Shown here: piece by piece, positions 40,901 through 51,004 of the stretch
Layout: every line of letters starts with the position of its first letter
Position numbering within the stretch: position 1 is the first letter of the stretch
From: Gemmatimonadota bacterium
GTDB taxonomy: Bacteria; Gemmatimonadota; Gemmatimonadetes; Longimicrobiales; Gaopeijiaceae
Length of the DNA: 64,000 bases
Direction: 5' to 3'
Assembly: GCA_029262115.1 (NCBI GenBank)
Contig: JAJCZZ010000024.1
Span: forward strand, 82,026-146,025
Made by a program: the position numbers and the translations under genes
The notes under the pieces: model-generated
What the model saw: the letters and a program-made list of their open reading frames with translations, nothing else
Database searches by the model: none
What the model was told of the DNA's origin: nothing

Positions 40901-42406
40901 CTACTCGGGTATCCGGATGTCCCGCGCCCACGCGACCGTCGAACGCACCGCTCGGTTCCACCCGGCCTCCAATTCGCTTCGCTCCCCGTCGGACATGTCC
41001 GACGCGAAGTGACGGGGCGCACCCTGAGCCTCGAGGAAGTCGGACGCCGCTCCCCAGACGCCGCTGGCGATCCCGGCAAGACCCGCGGCTCCCAGAGCGG
41101 TCGTCTCGACCAGCGCGGGCCGACGGACCGGGATGCCGAGAATCCCCGCCTGAAACTCCATCAGCCAGTCGTTGAGGGCCGCGCCCCCATCCACCCTCAG
41201 TTCGGTGGTGCGGACGCCCGAGTCCGCCTCCATGGCACGCAAGACATCGGCGGTCCCGTAGGCCATGGCCTCCAGGGCCGCCCGAACGATATGTCCGCGG
41301 GTCGTGCCCCGTGTCAGGCCCACGAGCGTGCCGCGCGCATCCGGCTCCCAGTGGGGGGCGCCGAGACCTACGAAGGCCGGCACCATGTACACGCCGTCAT
41401 TTCCGTCGAGCTCGCGTGCCATCTCCTCGGAATAGGTGGCCGCGTCCAGGATCCCCAGGCCGTCCCGCAGCCATTGGATCGCGGCGCCGGCAATGAAAAC
41501 CGAACCCTCCAGGGCGTAGGCGATACCGCCGTCCGCGTCGCAGGCGGCCGTGGTAAGCAAACCGTGGCTCGAGGGCACCATCCTGTCGCCGGTGTTGAGG
41601 AGCAGGAAGGCCCCGGTCCCGTAGGTGTTCTTCGCAAGGCCCGCGGTCCAACAGCCCTGCCCGAACAGCGCCGCCTGTTGATCTCCGGCGACGCCGAGGA
41701 TGGGAACATCCTGACCGAGGTGGCGGCCCCCGGCCGTGCCGAAGTCGCCGGAGCTACGCCGGACCTCGGGAAGCAACGCCTCCGGAACGCCGAACAGAGT
41801 CGCCAACTCGGGGTCCCAGCGCTGGTCCGCCAGATTGTATAGGAGCGTCCGAGAGGCGTTGGTCGGGTCGGTCGCATGGACGGCGCCGTCGGTCAGCCGC
41901 GCAATCAACCAGGTGTCGATCGTCCCGGCCGCCAACTCGCCAGCTTCGGCTCGCCGTTTCAACTCGGGGTTCGACTCCAGGAGCCATGCGATCTTCGTCC
42001 CGCTGAAGTACGGATCGAGAACGAGCCCCGTCCGCTCGCGCACCATCCGTTCGTGCCCGGCCTCCTTGAGCGCACGACATCGATCGGTCGTGCGCCGGTC
42101 CTGCCACACGATCGCGCGGTGGACCGGCTCAAGCGTTTCTCGGTCCCACAGGACCACCGTTTCCCGCTGGTTCGTGATCCCGACCGCGCGCACGTCGGCG
42201 TCGCCGGCCTCCGCCAGGGCGTCGCGCGCGACCCGGCGCGTCACATCCCAGATCTCCCGCGCGTCGTGCTCGACCCACCCGGGTCTCGGGAAGTGTTGGG
42301 TGAATTCGGAGTAGGCCCGTGACAGGACCTGTCCGTCGCGGCCGATCACGAGACTGGTCGAGCCCGTGGTTCCCTGGTCGATGGCAAGAACGGCGGGGAC
42401 GCTCAT
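40901..42406 (-). CDS. glpK: Glycerol kinase
   Basis: 501 residues. FGGY-family kinase forming glycerol-3-phosphate. LAIDQGTTGSTSLVI is the N-terminal phosphate-1 motif, WQDRRTTDRC and GTIDTWLIARLTDG are typical, and YGTGAFLLLNTGD and LRVDGGAALNDWLMEFQA match family signatures. No glpF or glpD is adjacent. Its stop is 93 nt upstream of the ccmE start, so it could be the head of that transcript. The start overlaps the maf stop by 4 nt. Confidence 0.96.
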   Translation of the reverse strand: MSVPAVLAIDQGTTGSTSLVIGRDGQVLSRAYSEFTQHFPRPGWVEHDAREIWDVTRRVARDALAEAGDADVRAVGITNQRETVVLWDRETLEPVHRAIVWQDRRTTDRCRALKEAGHERMVRERTGLVLDPYFSGTKIAWLLESNPELKRRAEAGELAAGTIDTWLIARLTDGAVHATDPTNASRTLLYNLADQRWDPELATLFGVPEALLPEVRRSSGDFGTAGGRHLGQDVPILGVAGDQQAALFGQGCWTAGLAKNTYGTGAFLLLNTGDRMVPSSHGLLTTAACDADGGIAYALEGSVFIAGAAIQWLRDGLGILDAATYSEEMARELDGNDGVYMVPAFVGLGAPHWEPDARGTLVGLTRGTTRGHIVRAALEAMAYGTADVLRAMEADSGVRTTELRVDGGAALNDWLMEFQAGILGIPVRRPALVETTALGAAGLAGIASGVWGAASDFLEAQGAPRHFASDMSDGERSELEAGWNRAVRSTVAWARDIRIPE

Positions 42407-43038
42407 GACGGTTCTCTCTCCGAGGAGGATCGGTAGACGGGCGCGGTGATCCCCGTAAAGTGGAACTGACAGCCCACGTCGTCGAGAAGCGTCAGGGTCA
42501 GCGCCACGGGAAGGCCAACCACGGTGTAGTAGTCCCCCTCGATCCGATCGACGAGGGCGGCGCCCTGGCCCTGGATCCCGTAGCCACCTGCCTTGTCCAT
42601 CGGCTCGCCCGTCTCGACGTAGGCGCGGACAGTGGCGGCGGTATACGCGCGCATCCCGACCGAAGTCCGCTGCAGGCCGCTGGCGCGCCGGCCTTCGAAG
42701 GCGACGGCGACCGCCGTGACGACCTCATGGACTCTTCCGGAGAGGCCCACCAGCATCTCGACGGCCTGCCCCGGTGACTCCGGCTTGGCCAGGATTCGCT
42801 CGTCCGCGACCACGATCGTATCACCCGCCACGATCAACCCGGCCTCCCGTCCCGCGACCTCGTCCGCCTTCGCTCTCGCGAGACGCTCGACGTAGGCCGC
42901 GGGCGCTTCACCGGGGTGAACCGTCTCATCCAGGTCGGCCGGGACGACCTCCGGATCGAGTCCCAGTTGGCGTAGAACGTCGAGGCGTCGGGGCGACGCC
43001 GAGGCCAGGACGACCCGGACCGGACGGTGCCCTATCAC
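42403..43038 (-). CDS. maf: Maf-family nucleotide pyrophosphatase
   Basis: 211 residues. House-cleaning NTPase of the Maf/YhdE fold. VLASASPRRLDVLRQLG (SxSxRR), LIVAGDTIVV, LAKPESPGQAVEML, and DKAGGYGIQGQGAALVDRIEGDYYTVVGLP are all conserved. The set fits the dTTP/UTP-type YhdE subgroup, but this is not certain. Overlaps dtd and glpK by 4 nt each. Confidence 0.94.
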   Translation of the reverse strand: MIGHRPVRVVLASASPRRLDVLRQLGLDPEVVPADLDETVHPGEAPAAYVERLARAKADEVAGREAGLIVAGDTIVVADERILAKPESPGQAVEMLVGLSGRVHEVVTAVAVAFEGRRASGLQRTSVGMRAYTAATVRAYVETGEPMDKAGGYGIQGQGAALVDRIEGDYYTVVGLPVALTLTLLDDVGCQFHFTGITAPVYRSSSEREPS

Positions 43039-43478
43039 TCACGCTCCAGAATGAGCGTTACCGGACCGTCGTTCACCAGTCGAACGGACATGGTGGCTCC
43101 GAACTCCCCGGTCGCGACGATCGCGGGCGCCGCCGACCGCACTTGCGCCACGAAGGCCTCATAGAGCGGCTCAGCCACCTCCGGGTCGGCCGCGGCGACG
43201 AAGGATGGGCGCCGGCCCTTCCGAGTGGAGCCGTAGAGCGTGAACTGGCTGACGATCAACACGTCGGCAGCGGCGTCCGCGACGGACCGATTCATCTTGC
43301 CGTCGTCATCGCTGAACACGCGCAGGCCGAGAACCTTATCCGCCATCCAACGCACATGATCCGGCCCGTCGCCCGAACGGAACCCCACGAGCAGGGCCAG
43401 GCCCGGCCCGATGGAGCCGACCACACGGTCGCCCACCACGACGGACGCCTCGGTCACGCGCTGGAGCACGACCCGCAT
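43035..43478 (-). CDS. dtd: D-aminoacyl-tRNA deacylase
   Basis: 147 residues from the ATG at 43478 (MRVVLQRVTEASVVV). Removes D-amino acids and glycine mischarged on tRNA. Both catalytic motifs are present: VSQFTLYGSTRKGRRPSF and the Gly-cisPro NDGPVTL near the end. Followed by maf with a 4-nt overlap and preceded 34 nt upstream by glmS. Confidence 0.97.
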   Translation of the reverse strand: MRVVLQRVTEASVVVGDRVVGSIGPGLALLVGFRSGDGPDHVRWMADKVLGLRVFSDDDGKMNRSVADAAADVLIVSQFTLYGSTRKGRRPSFVAAADPEVAEPLYEAFVAQVRSAAPAIVATGEFGATMSVRLVNDGPVTLILERE

Positions 43479-43512
43479 CAGGCCATCCTCCCGCCCGGCC
43501 TCCCCTGCCCGA

Positions 43513-45351
43513 TCACTCGACGGTGACGGACTTCGCCAGGTTCCTCGGTTGATCCACGTTCGTGCCGCGCAGCAGCGCGATGTGGTATGCAAGAAGCTGC
43601 AGTGGCACGGTGGTGAGCACCGGCTGGAGCGCTGGAATGGTCTGCGGCACCGTGATGAGATGATCGACCTTTCCGCGCAACTCCGGAGCGGCGTCGCTGA
43701 CCACCGCGATGATCCGACCACCGCGAGCCTTCACCTCCTCGACGTTGCTCACGACCTTCTGGAACACCGGGTCGCGCGGGGCGAGGCACACCACCGGCAT
43801 CTCCGCGTCGATGAGCGCGATCGGACCGTGCTTCATCTCGGCGGCCGGATACCCTTCGGCGTGGATGTAGCTGACCTCCTTCAACTTCAGCGCGCCTTCC
43901 AGGGCCACTGGGAATTGGAAGCCCCTGCCCAGGTAGAGGAAGTTGGATGCCTCGTGGTATTCCTCCGCCAGGGCACGGATCGCGTCGTTCATCTCCAGAA
44001 GATGCTCCACCTGATCGGGCAGGGCCTTCAGTGCCTGGACGAACTCGCGACCCTGCAGGGCGGAGAGGTTGCGCCGCCGTCCCATGTGCAGCGTGAACAT
44101 CGCGAGGGCCACAATTTGGCTGGTGAATGCCTTGGTCGAAGCCACCCCGATCTCTGGTCCGGCGTGCAGGTAGATCCCGAAGTCCGTGTCCCGCGCGATG
44201 GTCGAGCCTACCGCATTGACCACTCCCATGGTCGGCGCCCCGCGGTTCTTCGCTTCACGGAGGGCCGCGAGCGTGTCGGCCGTCTCACCCGACTGGCTGA
44301 TCGCCAGCAGCAGCGTGCCGTCTTCGAGGACCGGGTTTCGATAGCGGAACTCGGACGCATACTCCACATCGACGGGAATCCGCGCCAACTCCTCCATCAT
44401 GTATTCGGCTTCGAGACCCGCGTGCCAACTCGTTCCACACGCCGTGATGACGATTCGCCGGATCTCGCTCAGCGTCTCCCCGTGGTCGGCAATACCACCC
44501 AGGCGAACGTCGCCCTCCTCCTCGAGCAACCGACCCCGCATGACATCCCGTAGGGAGTTGGGCTGCTCGAAGATCTCCTTGAGCATGAAGTGGTCGTACC
44601 CGCCCTTCTCAATGGTGCTGAGATCCCAGGTCACCTGATGGATCGACCGCTCGACCTCCCCGTCCCGGAGGTGGTACGTCCGATATCCTTCGGCAGTTAG
44701 AACAGCATAGTCGCCATCATCGAGGTAGACGACTTCGCGGGTTTCCGCGATCACCGCCGTCGCATCCGAGCCGGCCAACATCTCCCCGTTCCGACCCACC
44801 CCGACCAGGAGGGGGCTTCCGTTCCGTGCCACGACGATCTTGTTCGGGTCACGACTCGAAACCACGGCGATCCCGTACGCCCCTTCGACCTCACCCAGGG
44901 CGGCCGCGACCGCGTGTTCGAGTGGTTCGCCCTCTTCCCAGAGATGGTCGATCAGATGCACCACCGCCTCGGTATCGGTCTCGGACAAGAAGGTGTAGCC
45001 CACCCCGGTCAACATGGTCCGGAGCGCGCCCGCGTTCTCGATGATCCCGTTGTGAACCAGCGCGATATCACACGTCCCCGAAAAATGGGGATGTGCGTTC
45101 GTCTGGTTGGGCGCTCCATGCGTCGCCCAACGCGTGTGCGCAATCCCGCAGGACCCGGTGGGCGCCTCGTCCAGGATGGCCCCTTCGAGCTCGACGATCT
45201 TCCCTGCCCGCTTGATGATGGTCAGTTCGTCGTTCGAGTCGAGCAGGGCAATGCCCGCCGAGTCGTACCCGCGGTACTCGAGGCGCTTCAACCCCTCCAG
45301 AAGGATGGGTGCGGCTTCCTTATCACCGACGTATGCAACGATCCCACACAT
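43513..45351 (-). CDS. glmS: Glutamine-fructose-6-phosphate aminotransferase
   Basis: 612 residues, family length. The N-terminal Ntn-type glutaminase begins with Cys2 in MCGIVAYVG and includes HTRWATHGAP and HNGIIENAG. Two SIS domains follow (ACGTSWHAGLEAEYM, AISQSGETADTLAAL). It ends in PRNLAKSVTVE, the classic C-terminus. First committed step of amino-sugar and peptidoglycan precursor synthesis, next to glmM. No glmS ribozyme was recognised in the 37-nt gap upstream. Confidence 0.98.
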   Translation of the reverse strand: MCGIVAYVGDKEAAPILLEGLKRLEYRGYDSAGIALLDSNDELTIIKRAGKIVELEGAILDEAPTGSCGIAHTRWATHGAPNQTNAHPHFSGTCDIALVHNGIIENAGALRTMLTGVGYTFLSETDTEAVVHLIDHLWEEGEPLEHAVAAALGEVEGAYGIAVVSSRDPNKIVVARNGSPLLVGVGRNGEMLAGSDATAVIAETREVVYLDDGDYAVLTAEGYRTYHLRDGEVERSIHQVTWDLSTIEKGGYDHFMLKEIFEQPNSLRDVMRGRLLEEEGDVRLGGIADHGETLSEIRRIVITACGTSWHAGLEAEYMMEELARIPVDVEYASEFRYRNPVLEDGTLLLAISQSGETADTLAALREAKNRGAPTMGVVNAVGSTIARDTDFGIYLHAGPEIGVASTKAFTSQIVALAMFTLHMGRRRNLSALQGREFVQALKALPDQVEHLLEMNDAIRALAEEYHEASNFLYLGRGFQFPVALEGALKLKEVSYIHAEGYPAAEMKHGPIALIDAEMPVVCLAPRDPVFQKVVSNVEEVKARGGRIIAVVSDAAPELRGKVDHLITVPQTIPALQPVLTTVPLQLLAYHIALLRGTNVDQPRNLAKSVTVE

Positions 45352-45388
45352 GGACTAGCTCTCCTTGTAGCCGATGAGTCGGCCAGAG

Positions 45389-46774
45389 TCAGGCGACGCC
45401 GTCGAGAAGATCCGCCGCTCGCTTCACGAGCGCCCGAGCCGCATCGCCGTCTCGGGCCTCCGCGATCAGCCGGACCACAGGTTCGGTGCCCGAGGGACGG
45501 ACGTGCAGCCATCGGCCATCTCCCGGCCACGCAAGTCGTAGGCCGTCGGATTCGTCGACGTCCACCGGATCGAGGTCTTCGCGCAAGGCGCCGTAGGCGG
45601 CCGACAGCGCGCTTCGATCGAAGGAGACTTTGGTCTTCACGATCGTGTACGTGGGCCAGTGGGCCGCGGCCTCGGACGGCTTCATCCCACGATCGACGAG
45701 GTGTTGAAGGACCAGGGCCACGGCCAGAGGGGCGTCACGAGTGAAGTGCAGCGCGGGCAGGATGACTCCGCCGTTGCCTTCGCCGCCGACGGCCGCACCT
45801 TCCGCCTGCATCCGGCGGGACACGTTCACCTCGCCGACGGGCGATCGAATCACGGGAACGTCGAACGAGCGGGCCACATCCTCCACGACCTGGCTGGTCG
45901 AGAGGTTCGTCACGACCGGGCCCGGCGTCCGCGACAGGACTGCCGCGGCCGCGAGCGCCAGCGTCAGGTCCTCGCCGAGGGCGGTGCCGGTTTCGTCCAC
46001 GAGCGAGAGCCTGTCCGCGTCCGGATCAATGGCGATCCCGACGTCCGACCCTGTCTCCCGTACCAGATCACCCAGCGCCGCCAGATTCGCGGCCGTCGGC
46101 TCGGGATCGCGCGGGAAGAGCCCGTCCGGCTCCATGCCGATGCCTTGCACCGCACATCCCAGTGACTGGAGCAACTCCGTGATCGGTGGGCCGCCGGCCC
46201 CGTGCACGCAGTCGACCGCTACCCTCAGCGAGCGTGATCGAATGGCGGACAGGTCGAGTTGAGGGAGCTTCAAGATCCGCTCGAGGTGGCGGCTCCACGC
46301 ATCCGGATCGGACGTTACTTCGTACAGGGCGTCCCATGCGGCTCTGGGCGGGTCCTCCGCCGCGAGGTACGAGCGGAACCGGCCCGACATCTCGTTGTCG
46401 AGGAAGATTCCTTCCGAGGACACGAGCTTGAGCGCGTTCCACTCCGCCGGGTTGTGGCTGGCCGTGACCACCATACCCCCGGCCGCCCCGGCGTCCGCCA
46501 CGGCGAGCAGAACAGTCGGCGTCGGGACCATGCCGAGGTCCACGACCTGGCACCCGACGGATTGTAGGCCCGCCGTGACCGCCCGTAGAAACATCGGGCC
46601 CGACGTCCTGGAGTCGCGGCCGACACAGACGGGACCATCATGACCCTCCGCCCGCAGGAAGCCACCGAACGCGGCGGCGATTCCGGCCATCAGTTCGGGG
46701 GTGAGTGGTTCGCCGACCCGACCGCGGACGCCGGACACGCTGACCATGAGATTTTCGGGGAGTTGAACCGGCAT
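45389..46774 (-). CDS. glmM: Phosphoglucosamine mutase-like phosphohexomutase
   Basis: 461 residues from the ATG at 46774 (MPVQLPENLMVSVSGVRG). An ATG at 46810 is also in frame. Active-site serine loop VVTASHNPAEWNALKL, metal loop IDPDADRLSLVDE, sugar loop GEGNGGVILP and phosphate loop VRPSGTEPVVRLI are present. The position just upstream of glmS favours glucosamine-6-phosphate to glucosamine-1-phosphate conversion. Some sequence features resemble phosphomannomutase/phosphoglucomutase, so the substrate is inferred. Confidence 0.85.
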   Translation of the reverse strand: MPVQLPENLMVSVSGVRGRVGEPLTPELMAGIAAAFGGFLRAEGHDGPVCVGRDSRTSGPMFLRAVTAGLQSVGCQVVDLGMVPTPTVLLAVADAGAAGGMVVTASHNPAEWNALKLVSSEGIFLDNEMSGRFRSYLAAEDPPRAAWDALYEVTSDPDAWSRHLERILKLPQLDLSAIRSRSLRVAVDCVHGAGGPPITELLQSLGCAVQGIGMEPDGLFPRDPEPTAANLAALGDLVRETGSDVGIAIDPDADRLSLVDETGTALGEDLTLALAAAAVLSRTPGPVVTNLSTSQVVEDVARSFDVPVIRSPVGEVNVSRRMQAEGAAVGGEGNGGVILPALHFTRDAPLAVALVLQHLVDRGMKPSEAAAHWPTYTIVKTKVSFDRSALSAAYGALREDLDPVDVDESDGLRLAWPGDGRWLHVRPSGTEPVVRLIAEARDGDAARALVKRAADLLDGVA

Positions 46775-46968
46775 GAAAGGCCTGATGGCGGGGGGCACTG
46801 GGACCGCCAAGTTTGTCGGAAACCCGCATGAGACGTCAACGTGCGGACCACGGATGGGTTGTCCCCGTTGAATCGGGACCGGCCGGGTGGCGGCCCTCTT
46901 TCCGATTCCGGTAGATTCCGCCCGTTCCGCGGGCCCTCCCGCACGCCACGCCTCACGCTGGAAGTGGG

Positions 46969-48141
46969 ATGCAAGACGCCGACATGAACGACATGGGATT
47001 CGGGACCCGGGCCATTCACGCCGGGGTGACGCCGGAGCCTGTGACCGGGGCCATCATGACCCCGATTTTCCAGACGTCTACCTATGTACAGCCCGCGGTG
47101 GGGAAGCCCAACGGGCACTATGACTACGGGCGAACCGCCAATCCGACCCGCGAAACCCTCGAGGCGAACGTGGCGGCGCTGGAGTCCGGCACCCGGGCCA
47201 TGGCCTTCGCGTCCGGGCTCGCCGCCATCGAGGCCGTCGTGAAACTGCTGTCGGCCGGTGATCACGTGGTCAGCGAAGAGAACACGTACGGAGGCACCAC
47301 CCGGATGTTCACGCGCGTACTGTCGCGTCTGGGCATCGAGTTCAGCTACGTCGATTCCCGCGACCCGCACACGGTGGCCGCCGCCATCCGTCCGGAGACG
47401 AAGCTGGTGCACGTCGAGACGCCGACGAACCCGATGATGCGCGTGTGCGACATCCGTGCCCTCGCCGATCTCGCCCACGGCGCCGACGCCCTGCTGTGCG
47501 TCGACAACACCTTCGCATCTCCCTACAACCAACGCCCGCTCGAGCTCGGCGCGGACATCAGCGTCCACTCGTCGACGAAGTACATGAACGGCCACTCCGA
47601 TGTGATCGGGGGTCTTCTCGCGGTCAAGGACGAGGAGCTGTGGGACGAACTGATGTTCCTTCGCAAGTCGACCGGTGCCGTGCCCGGTCCCTTGGATTGC
47701 TTCCTGACCCTGCGTGGGCTCAAGACCCTCCACGTGCGGATGGAGCGGCACAACCGAAATGGATTGGCCGTGGCTCGCTGGCTCGAGGGGCACCCGAACG
47801 TCGACCGGGTGATCTATCCGGGGCTGGAGTCCCACCCGCAGCACGCCCTCGCGGCGTCCCAGATGTCGGGCTTCACCGGCATGGTGTCCGCGGATGTGGG
47901 CACGCTCGAACGCGCAAAGGCCTTCACGGAGAACACCCGCCTCTTTTCATTGGCCGAGAGCCTTGGGGGCGTCGAGTCGCTGATCAGCGTGCCGGCGCTC
48001 ATGACGCACGCGTCGGTGCCCGAGGATCTGAGGGCCGAGATGGGGGTGACGCCTGGACTCGTTCGCCTCAGCGTCGGGATCGAAGACGAACAGGACCTGA
48101 TTGCCGACCTGAAGACGGTTCTCGGCCCCAAGGACTCCTGA
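46969..48141 (+). CDS. Cystathionine gamma-synthase/lyase-family PLP enzyme
   Basis: 390 residues. The PLP-binding lysine is in SVHSSTKYMNGHSDVIGG. Other Cys/Met metabolism signatures are FGTRAIHAG, YDYGRTANPTRE, AFASGLAAIEAVVKLL, ETPTNPMMRVCDI and VDNTFASPYNQRPLELG. It could be MetB, a gamma-lyase, or an O-acetylhomoserine-type enzyme; the context does not decide. ATG 46969 has GGAAG upstream; ATG 46984 is an alternative. Divergent from glmM. Confidence 0.92.
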   Translation: MQDADMNDMGFGTRAIHAGVTPEPVTGAIMTPIFQTSTYVQPAVGKPNGHYDYGRTANPTRETLEANVAALESGTRAMAFASGLAAIEAVVKLLSAGDHVVSEENTYGGTTRMFTRVLSRLGIEFSYVDSRDPHTVAAAIRPETKLVHVETPTNPMMRVCDIRALADLAHGADALLCVDNTFASPYNQRPLELGADISVHSSTKYMNGHSDVIGGLLAVKDEELWDELMFLRKSTGAVPGPLDCFLTLRGLKTLHVRMERHNRNGLAVARWLEGHPNVDRVIYPGLESHPQHALAASQMSGFTGMVSADVGTLERAKAFTENTRLFSLAESLGGVESLISVPALMTHASVPEDLRAEMGVTPGLVRLSVGIEDEQDLIADLKTVLGPKDS

Positions 48142-48217
48142 AACCGGGTCTCTTGGCCAACCGTAAGGAATCGGGACGGACGGACACACGCTTGTTTCGC
48201 ACTACGAGGATGACGAT

Positions 48218-49225
48218 ATGGCCGAGGATCAGGACACCACGCCGAACGAACCGGACGGTGGGAGCGCACGCGCACGGCGCGTCCTCACGGATATCGCGCC
48301 GAGAAGTTGGGAGCACCCCGCCGACCGGGCGGCGCTGGAAGCGCTTCGACGTGTTCCCGTGTTCGACGAAGTCCTCAAGAAGCTCTTCGGGTTTTTCGGA
48401 GAAAAGCCGATCCGCCTGGCGTTCCAGGCCAATGCCGTCCGGGTGGGACCCAACCAGTTCGGCCGCCTGCACGGGCTCTACCAGGACGTCCTGAAGACGC
48501 TGGATTCGCCGGAGGACTATCCGCTCTTCATCTCGCAGACGCCCATCGTGAATGCCGGCGCGTACGGCATGGAGGAGCCGTTCATCATTCTGAACTCGGG
48601 CACCGTCAGTCTGCTGGACGACGACCAGATCGCCTACATCATGGGCCACGAGCTCGGGCACATCATGAGCGATCACGTCCTCTACAAGACGATGACCGTG
48701 CTCCTTCTCCAGCTCGCCTCGATGGGCTTCCCCATCGTGGGTCTCGCTGCCCGAGCCGTCCTCGTTGCCCTGTTGGAGTGGTCCAGGAAGAGTGAGTTGT
48801 CGTGCGACCGGGCCGGACTCCTGGCCGTGCAGGACCCGGAAATCGTGATGCGCACAATGCTGAAAATGGCCGGGGGCGGCTCCGACGAAGACACGAGCCT
48901 TCAGCAGTTCATCGTTCAGGCGGAAGAGTACCGGGCCGGCGGCGACGTCGCCGATCAGGTCTTCAAGATCCTGAACCTGATCGGGACCACGCACCCCTTC
49001 TGGGTCCTCCGTGTGAGCGAGCTACGGACCTGGATCGAAGGGGGTGACTACGACCGGATCCTGCGCGGCGAGTACGTGCGCCGCGGGGAAACGACCGGCA
49101 CCTACCATGAGGACTTGCAGGACGCGGCTTCGGCCTACGCCGAGGGTGCTCGTGACTTCCTCGATTCGATGACCTCGGCGGCCCGCAAGATGGGCGAGCA
49201 GTTCATGGACAGCGCGCGCCGCTGA
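48218..49225 (+). CDS. M48-family metallopeptidase
   Basis: 335 residues. Zinc motif MGHELGHIMSDH (HExxH) at about 146-157, followed by the third ligand region SELSCDRAGLLAVQDPE. Two hydrophobic stretches (LLLQLASMGFPIVGLAARAVLVALL) lie between, as in membrane-associated HtpX/M48 peptidases. No signal peptide. LDSMTSAARKMGEQF near the C-terminus is helical. Likely a protein quality-control peptidase. GAGG lies about 8 nt before the ATG. Confidence 0.88.
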   Translation: MAEDQDTTPNEPDGGSARARRVLTDIAPRSWEHPADRAALEALRRVPVFDEVLKKLFGFFGEKPIRLAFQANAVRVGPNQFGRLHGLYQDVLKTLDSPEDYPLFISQTPIVNAGAYGMEEPFIILNSGTVSLLDDDQIAYIMGHELGHIMSDHVLYKTMTVLLLQLASMGFPIVGLAARAVLVALLEWSRKSELSCDRAGLLAVQDPEIVMRTMLKMAGGGSDEDTSLQQFIVQAEEYRAGGDVADQVFKILNLIGTTHPFWVLRVSELRTWIEGGDYDRILRGEYVRRGETTGTYHEDLQDAASAYAEGARDFLDSMTSAARKMGEQFMDSARR

Positions 49226-49256
49226 GCGGCATCCACGCCATCCGACTGCACGCCTG

Positions 49257-49287
49257 ACGGGGCGGCCGGGGACACCGGCCGCCCCGT
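49257..49287 (+). terminator. Rho-independent-type hairpin after the M48 gene
   Basis: A perfect 13-bp stem, ACGGGGCGGCCGG against CCGGCCGCCCCGT, with a 5-nt loop, followed by CGCTCTTATTA. It separates the M48 gene from purD by only about 20 nt of downstream sequence. Confidence 0.8.
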
Positions 49288-49309
49288 CGCTCTTATTACA
49301 TTCGTGCCC

Positions 49310-50608
49310 ATGAATGTCTTGATCGTGGGCAACGGTGGCAGAGAGCACGCGCTCCTGTGGAAGATGCGCAGGGACGATCCGGCGGCCCGGTTCTATGTGA
49401 CCCGGCCCAACGGCGGAATGCTCGACGACTGCGTCGCGGTCGATCTCGCCCCGACGGATGTGGAGGGGATCGCTGCTTGGGCAGCGTCTCACCGGCCGGA
49501 CCTGACGGTCGTCGGACCCGAGGCTCCATTGGCCGCAGGGCTGGTCGACCGCCTCCAGCGGGAGGGACTCCCGGCTTTCGGACCGACCGCATCCGCGGCG
49601 CGGATCGAGTCGTCCAAGGCGTACGCAAAGGATCTCATGACCCGCGCGGGCGTCCCGACCGCCCACTATCGCGCCTTCCGTGACAGGGATGCCGCCATTG
49701 CCTGGGTGGAGGCGCGGGGCGCCCCGATCGTCGTCAAAGCCTCGGGGCTGGCGGCAGGAAAGGGAGCCGTCGTGTGCGCGTCGGTTGCCGAGGCGATCGG
49801 AGCGGTCACGGAAATGGTGGACGGTACGGCGTTCGGGGCCGCCGGGCACGAGGTGGTAATCGAAGAGTGCATGGAAGGCCCCGAGCTTTCCGTGTTCGCG
49901 ATCTGCGACGGGCGCCACGCGGCCCTTCTTCTTCCGGCGCAGGACCACAAGCGCGTGGGCGAGGGTGACACGGGCCCGAACACCGGAGGGATGGGCGCAT
50001 ATGCCCCGGTCTCGATGGCCACACCGGACGTCATCGCGGAGGCCCGAGGACGGGTGATCGAGCCCACCCTCGCCGCGCTGGCGGCGGACGGGGCCCCGTT
50101 CCGCGGGCTGCTTTACGCGGGGCTGATGTCGACGTCCGAGGGGTTGAAGGTCGTCGAGTTCAACTGCCGCTTCGGTGACCCGGAGACTCAGGCCCTTCTA
50201 CCCCTCATGTCGTCGTCCCTACTCCAGTTGATGGCCGACGTGGCATCGGGAGGTTCGGTGGAGGACGCGACCATCGAGTGGTCGGGCCAACGGGCCGTGA
50301 CCACGGTGGTCGCTTCCGGCGGATATCCGGGATCCTATGAGCGGGGGCGCCCGATCACGATTCCCGCTGGCCTCGAGGACGACGGCCTCATCCTCTTCCA
50401 CGCCGGGACCTCCGTACGTGACGGGGCCCTCGTCTCGTCGGGTGGGCGTGTCCTCGCGGCGACCGGCCTGGGGACGACGGTAGAAGACGCGGCGGCTCGG
50501 AGCCGTAAGGGTGCCGCGAGCATCGACCTCGAAGGCTCGTTCTTCCGCAGCGATATCGGCTGGCGGGAGACCGCATCCGACTCACACGACCAAGGACAGA
50601 CCCCATGA
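49310..50608 (+). CDS. purD: Phosphoribosylamine-glycine ligase
   Basis: 432 residues from the ATG at 49310 ([18 protein letters not shown]). A GTG at 49304 would add 2. ATP-grasp enzyme of purine synthesis. Visible signatures are [76 protein letters not shown] and [16 protein letters not shown]. The stop overlaps the next gene's ATG. Confidence 0.98.
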   Translation: MNVLIVGNGGREHALLWKMRRDDPAARFYVTRPNGGMLDDCVAVDLAPTDVEGIAAWAASHRPDLTVVGPEAPLAAGLVDRLQREGLPAFGPTASAARIESSKAYAKDLMTRAGVPTAHYRAFRDRDAAIAWVEARGAPIVVKASGLAAGKGAVVCASVAEAIGAVTEMVDGTAFGAAGHEVVIEECMEGPELSVFAICDGRHAALLLPAQDHKRVGEGDTGPNTGGMGAYAPVSMATPDVIAEARGRVIEPTLAALAADGAPFRGLLYAGLMSTSEGLKVVEFNCRFGDPETQALLPLMSSSLLQLMADVASGGSVEDATIEWSGQRAVTTVVASGGYPGSYERGRPITIPAGLEDDGLILFHAGTSVRDGALVSSGGRVLAATGLGTTVEDAAARSRKGAASIDLEGSFFRSDIGWRETASDSHDQGQTP

Positions 50609-50925
50609 TCGTATCGACGACCAGCCGCCTCGAAGGCAAGCCGGCACAGGAGTACCTGGGCATCGTGACCGGCGAAGCCATCATCGGGGCCAACATCGTG
50701 AAGGACCTCTTCGCCGGAATCCGCGACATCGTCGGGGGTCGGGCGGGGTCGTACGAGGACGCGCTGCGCTCAGCGCGCCAGGAAGCGATTCGCGACATGG
50801 CGCAAGAAGCCGAGAGTCGCGGTGCGAATGCGGTGGTCGGAGTGGACCTCGACTACGAGGTCGTGGGCAACCGCGGCTCGATGCTGATGGTCACGGCCTC
50901 CGGAACGGCCATTCGGGTGGAGTGA
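50605..50925 (+). CDS. YbjQ-family (UPF0145) protein
   Basis: 106 residues. Conserved [35 protein letters not shown] and [19 protein letters not shown] [18 protein letters not shown] are diagnostic of UPF0145, often called heavy-metal-binding domain proteins; function is unproven. Coupled to purD by an ATGA overlap. Confidence 0.95.
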   Translation: MIVSTTSRLEGKPAQEYLGIVTGEAIIGANIVKDLFAGIRDIVGGRAGSYEDALRSARQEAIRDMAQEAESRGANAVVGVDLDYEVVGNRGSMLMVTASGTAIRVE

Positions 50926-50937
50926 GCGAAAACGGCA

Positions 50938-50963
50938 GCCGCCGTCGTCGTGGAGACGGCGGC
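50938..50963. terminator. Hairpin between convergent genes
   Basis: GCCGCCGTC and GACGGCGGC pair over an 8-nt loop between ybjQ-like (plus) and the YeeE gene (minus). No long T tract follows, so termination strength is uncertain. Confidence 0.55.
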
Positions 50964-51004
50964 GCCCATCCGATAATGCTCCGTCCGAAGGGTCAAGAGC
51001 CTCC